This document shows, in pieces, positions 51,326-59,845 of a DNA stretch of 64,000 nt (the first letter of the stretch is position 1; each line of letters opens with the position of its first letter). Position numbers and translations under genes: made by a program. Below the pieces are notes generated by a model. It saw only the letters and a list, made by a program, of their open reading frames with translations. It ran no database searches and was not told the DNA's origin. The stretch is from Bradyrhizobium sp. 139 (GTDB taxonomy: Bacteria > Pseudomonadota > Alphaproteobacteria > Rhizobiales > Xanthobacteraceae), in NCBI RefSeq assembly GCF_023074175.1, contig NZ_JADPKS010000073.1, forward strand, positions 124,001-188,000, in the 5' to 3' direction.

Positions 51326-52213
51326 ATGGAACTTAGTGACATCCAGACCTTCGCCGCCGTCGCCCGTGCGGGCGGCATCACCCGCGCAGCCGAAGAGCTC
51401 AACACGGTGCAATCCAACGTCACCCAGCGCGTGAAGGCGCTGGAAGCGGAGATTGGCACAGTGCTGTTCGAACGCCACAGCCGCGGCATGACGCTGACCG
51501 GCGCCGGCAAAAGGCTTTTGCCCTACGCGCAGCGGATGGCTGCGCTATCGCGCGAGGCCGTGCTCGCCGCGCGCGACGATGGCGAGCCCAAGGGACCGCT
51601 CGCGATCGGCTCGATGGAGACGACGGCAGCCGTGCGGTTGCCGCCCCTCCTCGCCGATTTCCACCGCAACTTCCCCGCCGTGCGGCTGAGCCTGCGCACG
51701 GCAACCACCACCGACCTCGTCGCTGGCGTGCTCGAAGGCGCGCTCGACGGCGCCTTCGTCGCCGGTCCCATCGCACATGCTGACCTCTCAGCGACCAGCG
51801 CCTTCCGCGAAGAGCTGGTGCTGGTCAGCACGCGGCGCTGGGCCTCGCTGGCCGAGCTGCGAGCCGGCACGCCGGAATCGGGCCCGACGGCGCTGGTGTT
51901 TCGCACCGGCTGCACCTACCGCCAGCGTCTCGAACAAATCTTTGTCGAGTTCGGCTGGCCGTCGGCGGCGCGCTTCGAGCTCGGCACGCTCGACGGCATG
52001 ATCGGCTGCGTCGCCGCCGGCATGGGCGTCACACTGCTGCCGCGCGCCGTGGTCGAACGCAGCGCGATGAGCGGCAGCGTGACCATCCACACGCTGGGCC
52101 CGTCGCACGCGCGGGTCGAGACGCTCTTCATCCAGCGCGCCGGGCATCAATACAGCGCGCTCAAAGGTTTCATCTCCTGCCTGAAGAAAGACGACGACGT
52201 CATCGCGGCCTGA
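51326..52213 (+). CDS. LysR-family transcriptional regulator
   Basis: 295 residues. The N-terminal winged helix-turn-helix reads DIQTFAAVARAGGITRAAEE through SNVTQRVKALEAEIGTVLFER, and the periplasmic-binding-like effector domain follows (about 90-290). It is divergent from the two NMO genes, so it probably controls them and itself. The effector is unknown. The 3' end overlaps the opposite small membrane gene by 14 bases. Confidence 0.95.
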   Translation: MELSDIQTFAAVARAGGITRAAEELNTVQSNVTQRVKALEAEIGTVLFERHSRGMTLTGAGKRLLPYAQRMAALSREAVLAARDDGEPKGPLAIGSMETTAAVRLPPLLADFHRNFPAVRLSLRTATTTDLVAGVLEGALDGAFVAGPIAHADLSATSAFREELVLVSTRRWASLAELRAGTPESGPTALVFRTGCTYRQRLEQIFVEFGWPSAARFELGTLDGMIGCVAAGMGVTLLPRAVVERSAMSGSVTIHTLGPSHARVETLFIQRAGHQYSALKGFISCLKKDDDVIAA

Positions 52214-52415
52214 ACTGCCAGCGCCGCAATGCAACGACCGTCCAGATCGCCTCGACGAGGCCGAACGGCCAGGCGCCTTGCATGAAGCCGTAAGCCGAGC
52301 CGAGCGCGCAGGCTCCGGCAAACAGCAGCACGAACCAGTGGCTGCGATCCTCCATGGCATAGCAGACCAGCATCGCGGTCACGGCAAACAGGCCGAATAA
52401 CGTCAGTGCATCCAT
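52200..52415 (-). CDS. Small two-to-three-span membrane protein
   Basis: 71 residues from ATG 52415 (MDALTLFGLFAVTAMLVCYA), with three hydrophobic segments and a basic end (ALRRWQFRPR). I recall closely similar short proteins across Rhizobiales. The longer frame starting further upstream adds a polar, unrelated head. The function is unknown. Confidence 0.78.
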   Translation of the reverse strand: MDALTLFGLFAVTAMLVCYAMEDRSHWFVLLFAGACALGSAYGFMQGAWPFGLVEAIWTVVALRRWQFRPR

Positions 52416-52459
52416 TTCCGGGTTCACTCCGCAGCGCGACGCGTGATATGCGCTAAACC

Positions 52460-52945
52460 ATGCCCGCTCTTGTCCTGCCCCTGATCGATGCTGCAACCCA
52501 TTGGCCCGAACGCGGCGGGTTGGTTGGCCTTGATCTCGGCACCAAGACCATCGGCGTTGCCGTGTCCAATCCGGACCGGCGCCTCGCGACCGGCGTCGAG
52601 ACCATCCAGCGCAAGGCGTTCAAGCAGGACGCGGCGCGGTTGCTGGCGATCGCGGCCGAGCGCAAGGCGGTCGGCTTCGTGCTCGGCCTTCCCATCAACA
52701 TGGACGGCAGCGAGGGCCCGCGCGCGCAGTCGACCCGGGCGTTCGCCCGCAACCTCGCCGGCCTCACCACGCTTCCCATCGGCCTCTGGGACGAACGCCT
52801 GTCGACCGCAGCGGTCGAGCGCGAGCTGATCGGCATGGATGTCAGCCGCGCCAAGCGCGCCGAGGTGATCGACGAGCACGCAGCGATCTTCATCCTGCAA
52901 GGCGCGCTCGACCGCCTCGCCAATCTGCGCGCAGCATCGGGCTGA
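52460..52945 (+). CDS. ruvX: Putative pre-16S rRNA nuclease / Holliday junction resolvase-like RuvX (YqgF)
   Basis: 161 residues. The RNase H-like fold shows GLVGLDLGTKTIGVAVS (first Asp), GLPINMDGSEGPRA and LWDERLST (Asp-Glu), and the last acid in EVIDEHAAIFILQ. YqgF finishes the 16S rRNA 5' end in bacteria. The start at 52460 adds about 20 residues before the fold, common in alphaproteobacteria. The AEC carrier gene follows after 3 bases. Confidence 0.95.
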   Translation: MPALVLPLIDAATHWPERGGLVGLDLGTKTIGVAVSNPDRRLATGVETIQRKAFKQDAARLLAIAAERKAVGFVLGLPINMDGSEGPRAQSTRAFARNLAGLTTLPIGLWDERLSTAAVERELIGMDVSRAKRAEVIDEHAAIFILQGALDRLANLRAASG

Positions 52946-52948
52946 TCC

Positions 52949-53872
52949 ATGGCCATCGTAATCGCCGCGCTGCTGCCGGTCTTCATCCTCATCGCGCTCG
53001 GCGTGGCGCTGAGGCACAGCCTGATGCGGCTCGACACGCAATGGCACGGGCTGGAGCGGCTGACCTATTTCGTGCTGTTCCCGATGCTGCTGATCCAGAC
53101 GCTGGTGAAGGCGGACCTCTCCAGGGTGCCGGTCGCCGGCGTCGGCGGCGCGCTGCTGCTGTCGGTGCTTGCGATGTCGCTGCTGTGCCTCGCGCTGCGC
53201 CCGGCCCTCGCGCGGCTCGACATCGACGGCCCCGCCTTCACCTCGATCTTCCAGGGCGCGACGCGCTGGCAGACCTATGTCGCGCTCTCGGTCTCCGCCA
53301 ACATGTTCGGCGACGTCGGACTGGCGCTGGCCTCGGTGGCAATGGTCGCGATCATTCCGCTGGTCAACGTGTTCAGCGTCACCGTGCTCGCCCACTTCGC
53401 ATCTCCCGCGAAGCAATCGGGGCGCGCCATCGTCATGACGGTGATCCGCAATCCCCTGATTTGGGCCTGCGTGATCGGCCTCATCGTCAATGTCGTCCAT
53501 CTGCCGCTGCCAAAAATCTGGCACGAGGTCGCGGATGCCCTCGGCCGCTCCTCGCTCGCCATCGGCCTGCTCGTCACCGGGGCCGGCCTGCAGCTCAAGG
53601 GCCTGCTCCGCCCGAGCGTGAGCGCGACGATCGGCGTGGCGTTCAAGCTGGTCCTGATGCCAGCGATAGCGCTGGCGCTGGCGGCGTGGTTCGGCCTCTC
53701 CGGCGACAGCCTGGCGATCGTCGCGATCTGCGCGGCGGTGCCGACCTCGCCCAGCGCCTATGTGCTGGCCCGCCAGATGGGCGGCGACGCGCCGCTGCTG
53801 GCGCAGATCATCACGCTGCAGACCATCCTGGCGGCGATCACGATGCCGATCGCGATCGCGCTGGTTGCTTAG
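52949..53872 (+). CDS. AEC-family (auxin efflux carrier-like) transporter
   Basis: 307 residues with about ten hydrophobic helices in two inverted halves. Conserved points include TYFVLFPMLLIQTL, an Asn/Pro-rich helix (VIRNPLIWACVIGL) and the C-terminal AAVPTSPSAYVLARQMGGD. Bacterial relatives carry malate, malonate or other organic acids. It is probably co-transcribed with ruvX. Confidence 0.92.
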   Translation: MAIVIAALLPVFILIALGVALRHSLMRLDTQWHGLERLTYFVLFPMLLIQTLVKADLSRVPVAGVGGALLLSVLAMSLLCLALRPALARLDIDGPAFTSIFQGATRWQTYVALSVSANMFGDVGLALASVAMVAIIPLVNVFSVTVLAHFASPAKQSGRAIVMTVIRNPLIWACVIGLIVNVVHLPLPKIWHEVADALGRSSLAIGLLVTGAGLQLKGLLRPSVSATIGVAFKLVLMPAIALALAAWFGLSGDSLAIVAICAAVPTSPSAYVLARQMGGDAPLLAQIITLQTILAAITMPIAIALVA

Positions 53873-53875
53873 AAG

Positions 53876-53964
53876 TCGTCGTTGCGAGCGCAGCGAAGCA
53901 AATCCAGACTGCCACTGCGGTGAGACGCTGGATTGCTTCGTCGCAAGGGCTCCTCGCAATGACG
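53876..53964. repeat. Palindromic interspersed repeat (TCGTTGCGAGCGCAGCGAAGCAATCC type)
   Basis: The left arm CGTTGCGAGCGCAGCGAAGC and the right arm GCTTCGTCGCAAGGGCTCC plus CTCGCAATGACGA face each other around TCCAGACTG...GCTGGATT. I recall this family as widespread in Bradyrhizobium and Rhodopseudomonas. It fills the gap between the converging AEC and CPBP genes and may serve as a two-way terminator. Confidence 0.8.
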
Positions 53965-53971
53965 AAGCGGC

Positions 53972-54739
53972 TCAGCTCCCCAACCACATCGTCAGCACCA
54001 CCGCGGTCATGTTGTTCAGCGCATGCAGGATGATGGTGAGCCAGAGCGAGTTGGCGCGATAGCGCATATAGCCGAACCACAGACCGATGGTGAAGACCTC
54101 GGCGAGGAAGTACATGTCGTATTGCAGATGCACGACCGTCCACACCAGCGACGACAGGATGATCGCGCCGGGCACGCGCAGGAAGCTCGCCGACCAGCCG
54201 CGATAGAGGAAGCCACGCGCCAAAACCTCTTCCGACATCGGCGCAGCAACACTGAAGGCGAACAGCAGCAACAACGCGGCGCCCTTGTCGCGGCCCGATT
54301 TCAGCAGATCGGTCATGAAGCCCGGCGTCGCTTCGCGGCCGAGGCTCCGCGACATCGCCTCCCAGGCCACGACGAGCAGGATGAGACCGACGGCGCCGAA
54401 CAGGATTTGCGTCCAGGATGGCCAACGCAGCGCGAGATAGTCGACGAAGGATGCCTTCTTGATGCGGATGGCAAGCCACACCGCGGCCAGCGTCGTAGGC
54501 AGGCCCATGATGACCGACAGCGCGAGCGCCTGGGGCTCGCGGCCGACGAGCTGGATCGAGGCCATGTCGATCGGGAGCCCGCGCAGCGCCGCCAGCACAA
54601 GGATCGCGCCAACCTGACCAAGGAACATCGCGATGAAGATCAGCAGGCCCCACAGCGCGGTACCCACAAACATCCAGACGCGCGGCGCGTCCGCAGGCGT
54701 CTCGGTGAGCGGCGGATAGTCGGGATTGAGGGAGTCCAT
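53972..54739 (-). CDS. CPBP-family intramembrane glutamic endopeptidase
   Basis: 255 residues, seven to eight hydrophobic helices. The CPBP (Abi) motifs are present: EEVLARGFLYRGW (motif 1), a following HLQYD-type motif and HALNN near the end. The family includes the CAAX prenyl protease Rce1 and bacterial proteases for bacteriocin immunity or anti-sigma factor release. The substrate is unknown. Confidence 0.93.
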   Translation of the reverse strand: MDSLNPDYPPLTETPADAPRVWMFVGTALWGLLIFIAMFLGQVGAILVLAALRGLPIDMASIQLVGREPQALALSVIMGLPTTLAAVWLAIRIKKASFVDYLALRWPSWTQILFGAVGLILLVVAWEAMSRSLGREATPGFMTDLLKSGRDKGAALLLLFAFSVAAPMSEEVLARGFLYRGWSASFLRVPGAIILSSLVWTVVHLQYDMYFLAEVFTIGLWFGYMRYRANSLWLTIILHALNNMTAVVLTMWLGS

Positions 54740-54774
54740 CAGGGGCTTTCGTTAGAAGCAGTCTATCGAGCGGC

Positions 54775-54840
54775 CGTCATGGCCGGGACGTAGGCGAGCG
54801 GAAGCGACGCCGTCCTTGACGGCTGTGCCCGGCCATGACG
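54775..54840. repeat. Palindromic interspersed repeat (CGTCATGGCCGGG type)
   Basis: CGTCATGGCCGGG at the left and CCCGGCCATGACG at the right are perfect reverse complements, joined by a partly paired middle (GCGGAAGCGACGCC / GTCCTTGACGGC). It lies between the 3' end of the acyl-CoA dehydrogenase gene and the 5' end of the CPBP gene. Confidence 0.8.
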
Positions 54841-54862
54841 ATGTGGTGACAGCATGCCCCGT

Positions 54863-56506
54863 TCAAGGCAGCGCCCGCTCCAGCAGCGCACGCACCTCAC
54901 CGCTCTCCAGGTCCACGGCGCCATACATGCTGGCGTGGTTAGCAGCGAGCCGCGTGACGGCGAACAGTTCGGCATGGCGGGGCGACACAGCGTTGAGCGC
55001 GGCGGCTGCGGCAAGCAGGGCCAGCTTCTCGACCGCAAGCCGCGCGACGCGCTCGCCGTCCGCGCGGCGGAAGCTCTCGCCGACGAAAGAGGTCGCCTCG
55101 CCTGCTCCGGACAAGCCCTTCGTCTCAGCCGCAAGTCCTTGCAGCACCGCCATCGCCGCATCCGGCTCGCGCGAGAGCGCGCGCAGCACGTCGAGGCACA
55201 TCACATTGCCCGAGCCTTCCCAGATCGCATTGACCGGCGACTCTCGGTAGTGACGCGCCAGGATGCCGTCCTCGACATAGCCATTGCCGCCGAGGCACTC
55301 CATCGCCTCGTAGAGAAACGCCGGCGCGCTCTTGCAGGTCCAGTATTTGATCGCGGGCGTGAGCAGCCGCATGTAGGCGGCGTCCGCGGCATCGTGCGGC
55401 GTGCGCTCGAACGCGCGGCAGAGCCGCATAACCAGCGCGACGCTCGCCTCGACATGCAGCGCCATGTCCGACAACACCGCCTGCATCAGGGGCTGATCGG
55501 CGAGATGCTTCTGGAACACGCTGCGGTGACGCGCATGATGCAGCGCATGCGCGAGCCCCGAGCGCATCAGGCCGACGGAGGCGATCGCGCAGTCCTGGCG
55601 CGTGAGCTGCACCATCTGGATGATGGTGCGGATGCCCTTGCCCTCCTCGCCGACGGCTTCCGCGTAGGCGCCGACGAACTCGACCTCGGACGACGCATTG
55701 GAGCGGTTGCCGAGCTTGTCCTTCAGACGCTGGAACTGGATTGCATTCACCGAGCCATCAGGTGCAAACCGCGGCATGAAGAAGCAGGTCAGCCCCTGGT
55801 CGGCCTGCGCCAGCACCAGGAACGCATCGCACATCGGCGCCGACATGAACCATTTGTGGCCGGTGATGCGATAGGCGTGCCCATCGCGCACCGCGCGCGT
55901 CATGTTGGCGCGCACGTCGGTGCCGCCCTGCTTCTCGGTCATGCCCATGCCGAGCGTCATGCCGCGCTTGTCCCACCACGGCGCGAAGGCGGGATCATAG
56001 CTCTTGGTCGACAGCACCGGCATCACCTTGCCGAGCAGATCCGGCTGCATCGCCAGCGCCGCGACGGAGGCGCGCGTCATCGTGATCGGGCAGAGATGCC
56101 CTGTCTCGACTTGCGCGGCGATGTAGAATTTTGCCGCACGAATGACCTCGGCGGCATCGCCCGCAGGCTTTCCATCCGTCGTCCACGTCGAATTGTGCAC
56201 GCCGGCATGCGCGCTGTGCGCCATCAGCTCGTGATAGGCGGGATGAAACTCGACCTGGTCGCGGCGGTTGCCCTTGGAATCAAATGTCCGCAGCTTCGGC
56301 GTGTTCTCGTTCGCGACGCGCCCGCGATCCGCCATCGCGGCCGAGCCCCAATGCTTCCCGAACTCCGACAGCGCCCGTTCCGCCGCCGCGCCGCCATTGG
56401 CCTTCACCGCCTCGACCAGCGGCCGATCCATGGCGAACAGATCGACGTCCTCGAGCGGCGGCGACTGGTTGAAGACCTCGTGAGTCGCGAAGCTGGGCTG
56501 GGTCAT
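54863..56506 (-). CDS. Acyl-CoA dehydrogenase family protein, AidB-like
   Basis: 547 residues from ATG 56506. The FAD fold shows GMGMTEKQGGTDVRANMT, the substrate loop GHKWFMSAPMCDAF and the C-terminal ECLGGNGYVEDGILARHYRE signature with the catalytic-position Glu region. Its length and the additional C-terminal helices match AidB/isovaleryl-type enzymes linked to the DNA-alkylation response in E. coli. No ada or alkB gene is nearby, so the role is open. An upstream extension to 56569 is not family-like. Confidence 0.92.
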   Translation of the reverse strand: MTQPSFATHEVFNQSPPLEDVDLFAMDRPLVEAVKANGGAAAERALSEFGKHWGSAAMADRGRVANENTPKLRTFDSKGNRRDQVEFHPAYHELMAHSAHAGVHNSTWTTDGKPAGDAAEVIRAAKFYIAAQVETGHLCPITMTRASVAALAMQPDLLGKVMPVLSTKSYDPAFAPWWDKRGMTLGMGMTEKQGGTDVRANMTRAVRDGHAYRITGHKWFMSAPMCDAFLVLAQADQGLTCFFMPRFAPDGSVNAIQFQRLKDKLGNRSNASSEVEFVGAYAEAVGEEGKGIRTIIQMVQLTRQDCAIASVGLMRSGLAHALHHARHRSVFQKHLADQPLMQAVLSDMALHVEASVALVMRLCRAFERTPHDAADAAYMRLLTPAIKYWTCKSAPAFLYEAMECLGGNGYVEDGILARHYRESPVNAIWEGSGNVMCLDVLRALSREPDAAMAVLQGLAAETKGLSGAGEATSFVGESFRRADGERVARLAVEKLALLAAAAALNAVSPRHAELFAVTRLAANHASMYGAVDLESGEVRALLERALP

Positions 56507-56525
56507 CTTGTTCCTCGGCGCGGGA

Positions 56526-57275
56526 TCAGTTCCGCCGCGGCGGAATCGGGAAATCATAGGCCGCCCCACCCGCCCCCGGCAGCGAAAAATGCCACCACTC
56601 CTTCGAATAGTTCACAAAGCCTTGCTTGGCCATCGCAGCCACCAGCCGCTTGCGCCAGGCGCGCTGATCCGGATTGATCGACGATGCCGCGGTATGCCCT
56701 TTGGTGTCCGTGCAGTCATAGCCTGTGCCCATGTCGACGCTGCCCTCCGGCAATCGCGCCTCGACCGGCGCCGTGCAGTCGGCATAGGCTTTTGACGGGT
56801 CATATTTGCCCGAATTGTGGGCCTTGAGATCGACAAGCGTAAGATCGAGCGCCGCGCCCGTGGAATGCTGCGAGCGGCTCGCGATGTAGCCCAGGCGGAA
56901 CAGCTCGGTCTTGGGAATCTTGGGATTGTAGTGTCGCTCCGCGGCAGTCTCGCGGCCGCTCTGCGACCACTTGACCATATCGAGCGAGGCCCGCGCTGGC
57001 CGGTAGCAGTCGAACATCTTGAGCGACAGGCTTTGCGCCGCCAGTTCCTGCTGGACCGCCTTCAGCCGCAGCCCCACCTCCCGCTTCACCACGCATTCAT
57101 CGGCGCCGTAACCGGCGAGCGGACGGCCGACGAAATTGTTCGAGGTGGCGTAGCGGATGTCCTGGATGATGCTGGGATCGATGTCGCGCAAATAGACGAA
57201 GCCGCCGGGCAGCGACTGGGCGTGGGATTCGCTGATGAAGTTCGTCGCAACAATCGCGGCTAAAAGTAATCTCAT
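56526..57275 (-). CDS. Exported D-alanyl-D-alanine dipeptidase (VanX/DdpX-like)
   Basis: 249 residues from ATG 57275. A signal peptide (MRLLLAAIVATNFISESHA) is followed by the peptidase M15D fold: FDCYRPARA (Arg), SQHSTGAALDL (first Zn ligands His and Asp) and EWWHFSL (general base Glu and third Zn His). It would cut D-Ala-D-Ala in the periplasm, recycling peptidoglycan dipeptide; it need not give vancomycin resistance in a Gram-negative. It is 19 bases from the AidB-like gene on the same strand. Confidence 0.94.
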   Translation of the reverse strand: MRLLLAAIVATNFISESHAQSLPGGFVYLRDIDPSIIQDIRYATSNNFVGRPLAGYGADECVVKREVGLRLKAVQQELAAQSLSLKMFDCYRPARASLDMVKWSQSGRETAAERHYNPKIPKTELFRLGYIASRSQHSTGAALDLTLVDLKAHNSGKYDPSKAYADCTAPVEARLPEGSVDMGTGYDCTDTKGHTAASSINPDQRAWRKRLVAAMAKQGFVNYSKEWWHFSLPGAGGAAYDFPIPPRRN

Positions 57276-57292
57276 CAGGTTTCCTCCACACC

Positions 57293-57386
57293 CGTCCTGG
57301 CCGGGCTTGTCCCGGCCATCCACGTTCTTTTTGCGTCAAATGCGATAGAAGATCGTGGATGCCCGGGACAAGCCCGGGCATGACGA
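57293..57386. repeat. Palindromic interspersed repeat upstream of pyrB
   Basis: The left arm CGTCCTGGCCGGGCTTGTCC faces GGACAAGCCCGGGCATGACG on the right, with inner CATCCACG and CGTGGATG arms and an A/T-rich loop. It belongs to the same general family as 54775-54840. It lies in the divergent region between the dipeptidase and pyrB genes. Confidence 0.85.
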
Positions 57387-57501
57387 CCGCAACAGCTCGG
57401 ATTGGACGCCACGCAACAAGCCCGACAGATCAGGGGATAAGTCCCCGCCCCGTCATTGGCCCTTGCCCCCTCCACCATCCCCGCCTATAGCTCTCGTTTT
57501 A

Positions 57502-58449
57502 ATGACATCGAAATCGACCTTCGTCCTCGGCCACCGGCATTTGCTCGGCATCGAGGGCCTTTCCGCGGCCGACATCACCGGCCTCCTCGACCTGTCCGAA
57601 GAATATGTCGAGCTCAACCGGCAGGTTGACAAGAAGCGCACCGTCCTGCGCGGACGGACGCAGGTGAACCTGTTCTTCGAGGCCTCGACCCGGACCCAGT
57701 CCTCGTTCGAACTCGCCGGCAAACGGCTGGGCGCGGACGTCATGAACATGTCGGTGTCCTCCTCGTCCATGAAAAAGGGCGAGACGCTGATCGACACCGC
57801 GGTGACGCTGAACGCCATGCACCCGGATATCCTGGTGGTGCGGCATCACGCTTCCGGCGCCGTGGAACTGCTGGCCCGCAAGGTTGACGGTTCCGTGATC
57901 AATGCCGGAGACGGCGCGCACGAACATCCCACACAAGCGCTGCTGGATGCCCTCACCATCCGCCGCAACAAGGGCCGCATCGAGGGCCTCGTCGTTGCGA
58001 TCTGCGGCGACGTGCTGCATTCGCGCGTGGCCCGGTCCAACATCATCCTGCTCAACACCATGGGCGCCCGCGTCCGTGTCGTCGGCCCCTCCACGCTGCT
58101 GCCGCCCGGACTCGAGCGGATGGGTGTCGAGGTCGCCCGCGATATGCGCGCCGGGCTGGAAGGCGCCGATATTGTCATGATGCTGCGGCTCCAGCGCGAG
58201 CGCATGAACGGCTCCTTCGTACCCTCCTCCTCCGAGTACTTCCATTACTTCGGGCTGGACCAGAAGAAGCTGGCCTATGCAAAACCCGATGCGCTGGTGA
58301 TGCATCCCGGCCCCATGAACCGTGGCGTCGAGATCGACTCAGCTGTGGCCGACGGCGCCCAGTCCCTGATCCGCGAACAGGTGGAGATGGGCGTCGCGGT
58401 GCGCATGGCCGTGCTGGAAGCGCTTGCCCGCAACCTGCCGAACGCGTGA
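57502..58449 (+). CDS. pyrB: Aspartate carbamoyltransferase catalytic subunit
   Basis: 315 residues from ATG 57502. Substrate motifs: FFEASTRTQSSFELAGKRLG (carbamoyl phosphate), SSSMKKGETL, and HPTQALLDALT, plus MHPGPMNRGVE at the C-terminus. It forms carbamoyl-aspartate in pyrimidine synthesis. No pyrI regulatory gene is present. Its stop overlaps the next ATG (TGATG), coupling it to the dihydroorotase-like gene. Confidence 0.97.
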   Translation: MTSKSTFVLGHRHLLGIEGLSAADITGLLDLSEEYVELNRQVDKKRTVLRGRTQVNLFFEASTRTQSSFELAGKRLGADVMNMSVSSSSMKKGETLIDTAVTLNAMHPDILVVRHHASGAVELLARKVDGSVINAGDGAHEHPTQALLDALTIRRNKGRIEGLVVAICGDVLHSRVARSNIILLNTMGARVRVVGPSTLLPPGLERMGVEVARDMRAGLEGADIVMMLRLQRERMNGSFVPSSSEYFHYFGLDQKKLAYAKPDALVMHPGPMNRGVEIDSAVADGAQSLIREQVEMGVAVRMAVLEALARNLPNA

Positions 58450-59756
58450 TGCTCATGTTGACCGACCGACGACCCATCCTGCTTGCCAATGCCCGCGTCG
58501 TCGATCCCTCCCGGGATTTTGACGGTCCCGGCGACGTTCTGATCGCCGATGGCACCATCCGCGAGACCCGGCGGGGCATCGGCGCGGCCGGCGTCCCCGA
58601 GGGCACCGACATCGTCAACTGCTCCGGCAAGATCGTGGCCCCCGGGCTGATCGACATGCGCGCCTTTGTCGGCGAGCCCGGCTTCAGCCATCGCGAGACC
58701 TTCGCCTCGGCGAGCCAGGCCGCCGCGACCGGCGGCGTCACCACCATCATCTGCCAGGCCGAGACCGAGCCCGTCATCGACAATTCCGCGACCGTCGATT
58801 TCGTGATGCGCCGCGCCCGCGATACCGCAATCGTCAACATCCTGCCGATGGCGGCGCTGACCAAGGGAATGCGCGGCGAGGAGATGACCGAGTTCGGGCT
58901 CCTTAAAGCGGCCGGCGCGGTTGCTTTCAGCGACGGCGACAGGAGCGTGACCAATGCGCAGGTGATGCGCTGGGCACTGACCTATGCGCGCGATTTCGAC
59001 GCGCTGGTCGTGCACTATACCGAGGATCCCAAGCTCGTCGGCGAAGGCGTGATGAACGAGGGCGAGTTCGCCACGAGACTTGGCCTGATGGGCATCCCGA
59101 ACGCGGCGGAGGCCGTGATGCTGGAGCGGGACATGCGCCTCGTCGCACTCACCGGCGGACGTTATCACGCAGCCTCGCTGTCCTGCACCGATTCGCTCGA
59201 CATCCTCAAACGCTCCCGCGATGCCGGGCTCCCCGTCACCGCTTCGGTCTCGATCAACCACCTCGCGCTCAACGAGAACGACATCGGCCCCTACCGGACG
59301 TTCCTGAAGCTATCGCCGCCGCTGCGCACGGAGGACGACCGCCGCGCGCTGGTCGCCGCCGTTGCCTCCGGCCTCGTCGACGTCATCATGTCCGACCACA
59401 ATCCGCAGGACGTCGAGGGCAAGCGCCTGCCGTTCGCGGAGGCAGCAAGCGGCGCCATCGGGCTCGAGACCATGCTGCCGGCGGGCTTGCGCCTTGTGCA
59501 TAATGGCGAATTGGAACTGAAGATGCTGATCCGGGCGATGTCGACCCGGCCGGCCGAGCTTCTGGGCCTGCCCGGAGGAACCCTGCGTGTGGGCGCACCG
59601 GCAGATGTCATCGTGATCGACCCCGATACGCCCTGGGTGGTCGACCCCGCCGATCTCAAATCGCCTTGCAAGAACACGCCGTTCGACGAAGCCCGCTTTA
59701 CAGGCCGCGTGGTGCGGACCATCGTCGGCGGACGGACGGTCTATGAGCATGTCTAG
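58449..59756 (+). CDS. pyrC: Dihydroorotase-like protein lacking the catalytic HxH, probably a non-catalytic PyrC partner of PyrB
   Basis: 435 residues of the amidohydrolase fold. The metal-binding HxH of active class I dihydroorotases is replaced by RAF at 71-73 (PGLIDMRAFVGEPGF). The bridging DDG site reads SDGD, and the PHHL motif reads INHL; the later His (VVHYTEDP) and SDHNP remain. This is the pattern I recall for the inactive PyrC' that holds PyrB together in Pseudomonas. Most annotation would call it dihydroorotase. An active enzyme must then be coded elsewhere. The ATG overlaps the pyrB stop. Confidence 0.93.
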   Translation: MLMLTDRRPILLANARVVDPSRDFDGPGDVLIADGTIRETRRGIGAAGVPEGTDIVNCSGKIVAPGLIDMRAFVGEPGFSHRETFASASQAAATGGVTTIICQAETEPVIDNSATVDFVMRRARDTAIVNILPMAALTKGMRGEEMTEFGLLKAAGAVAFSDGDRSVTNAQVMRWALTYARDFDALVVHYTEDPKLVGEGVMNEGEFATRLGLMGIPNAAEAVMLERDMRLVALTGGRYHAASLSCTDSLDILKRSRDAGLPVTASVSINHLALNENDIGPYRTFLKLSPPLRTEDDRRALVAAVASGLVDVIMSDHNPQDVEGKRLPFAEAASGAIGLETMLPAGLRLVHNGELELKMLIRAMSTRPAELLGLPGGTLRVGAPADVIVIDPDTPWVVDPADLKSPCKNTPFDEARFTGRVVRTIVGGRTVYEHV

Positions 59757-59845
59757 GGTGATGGTTACAGACCTCGCCCTGCGCCGCGACGGCGCATCGG
59801 GCCAGGATCATGCGTGGCGTCGCAGTTCGGCATGGAGATGCGGCG

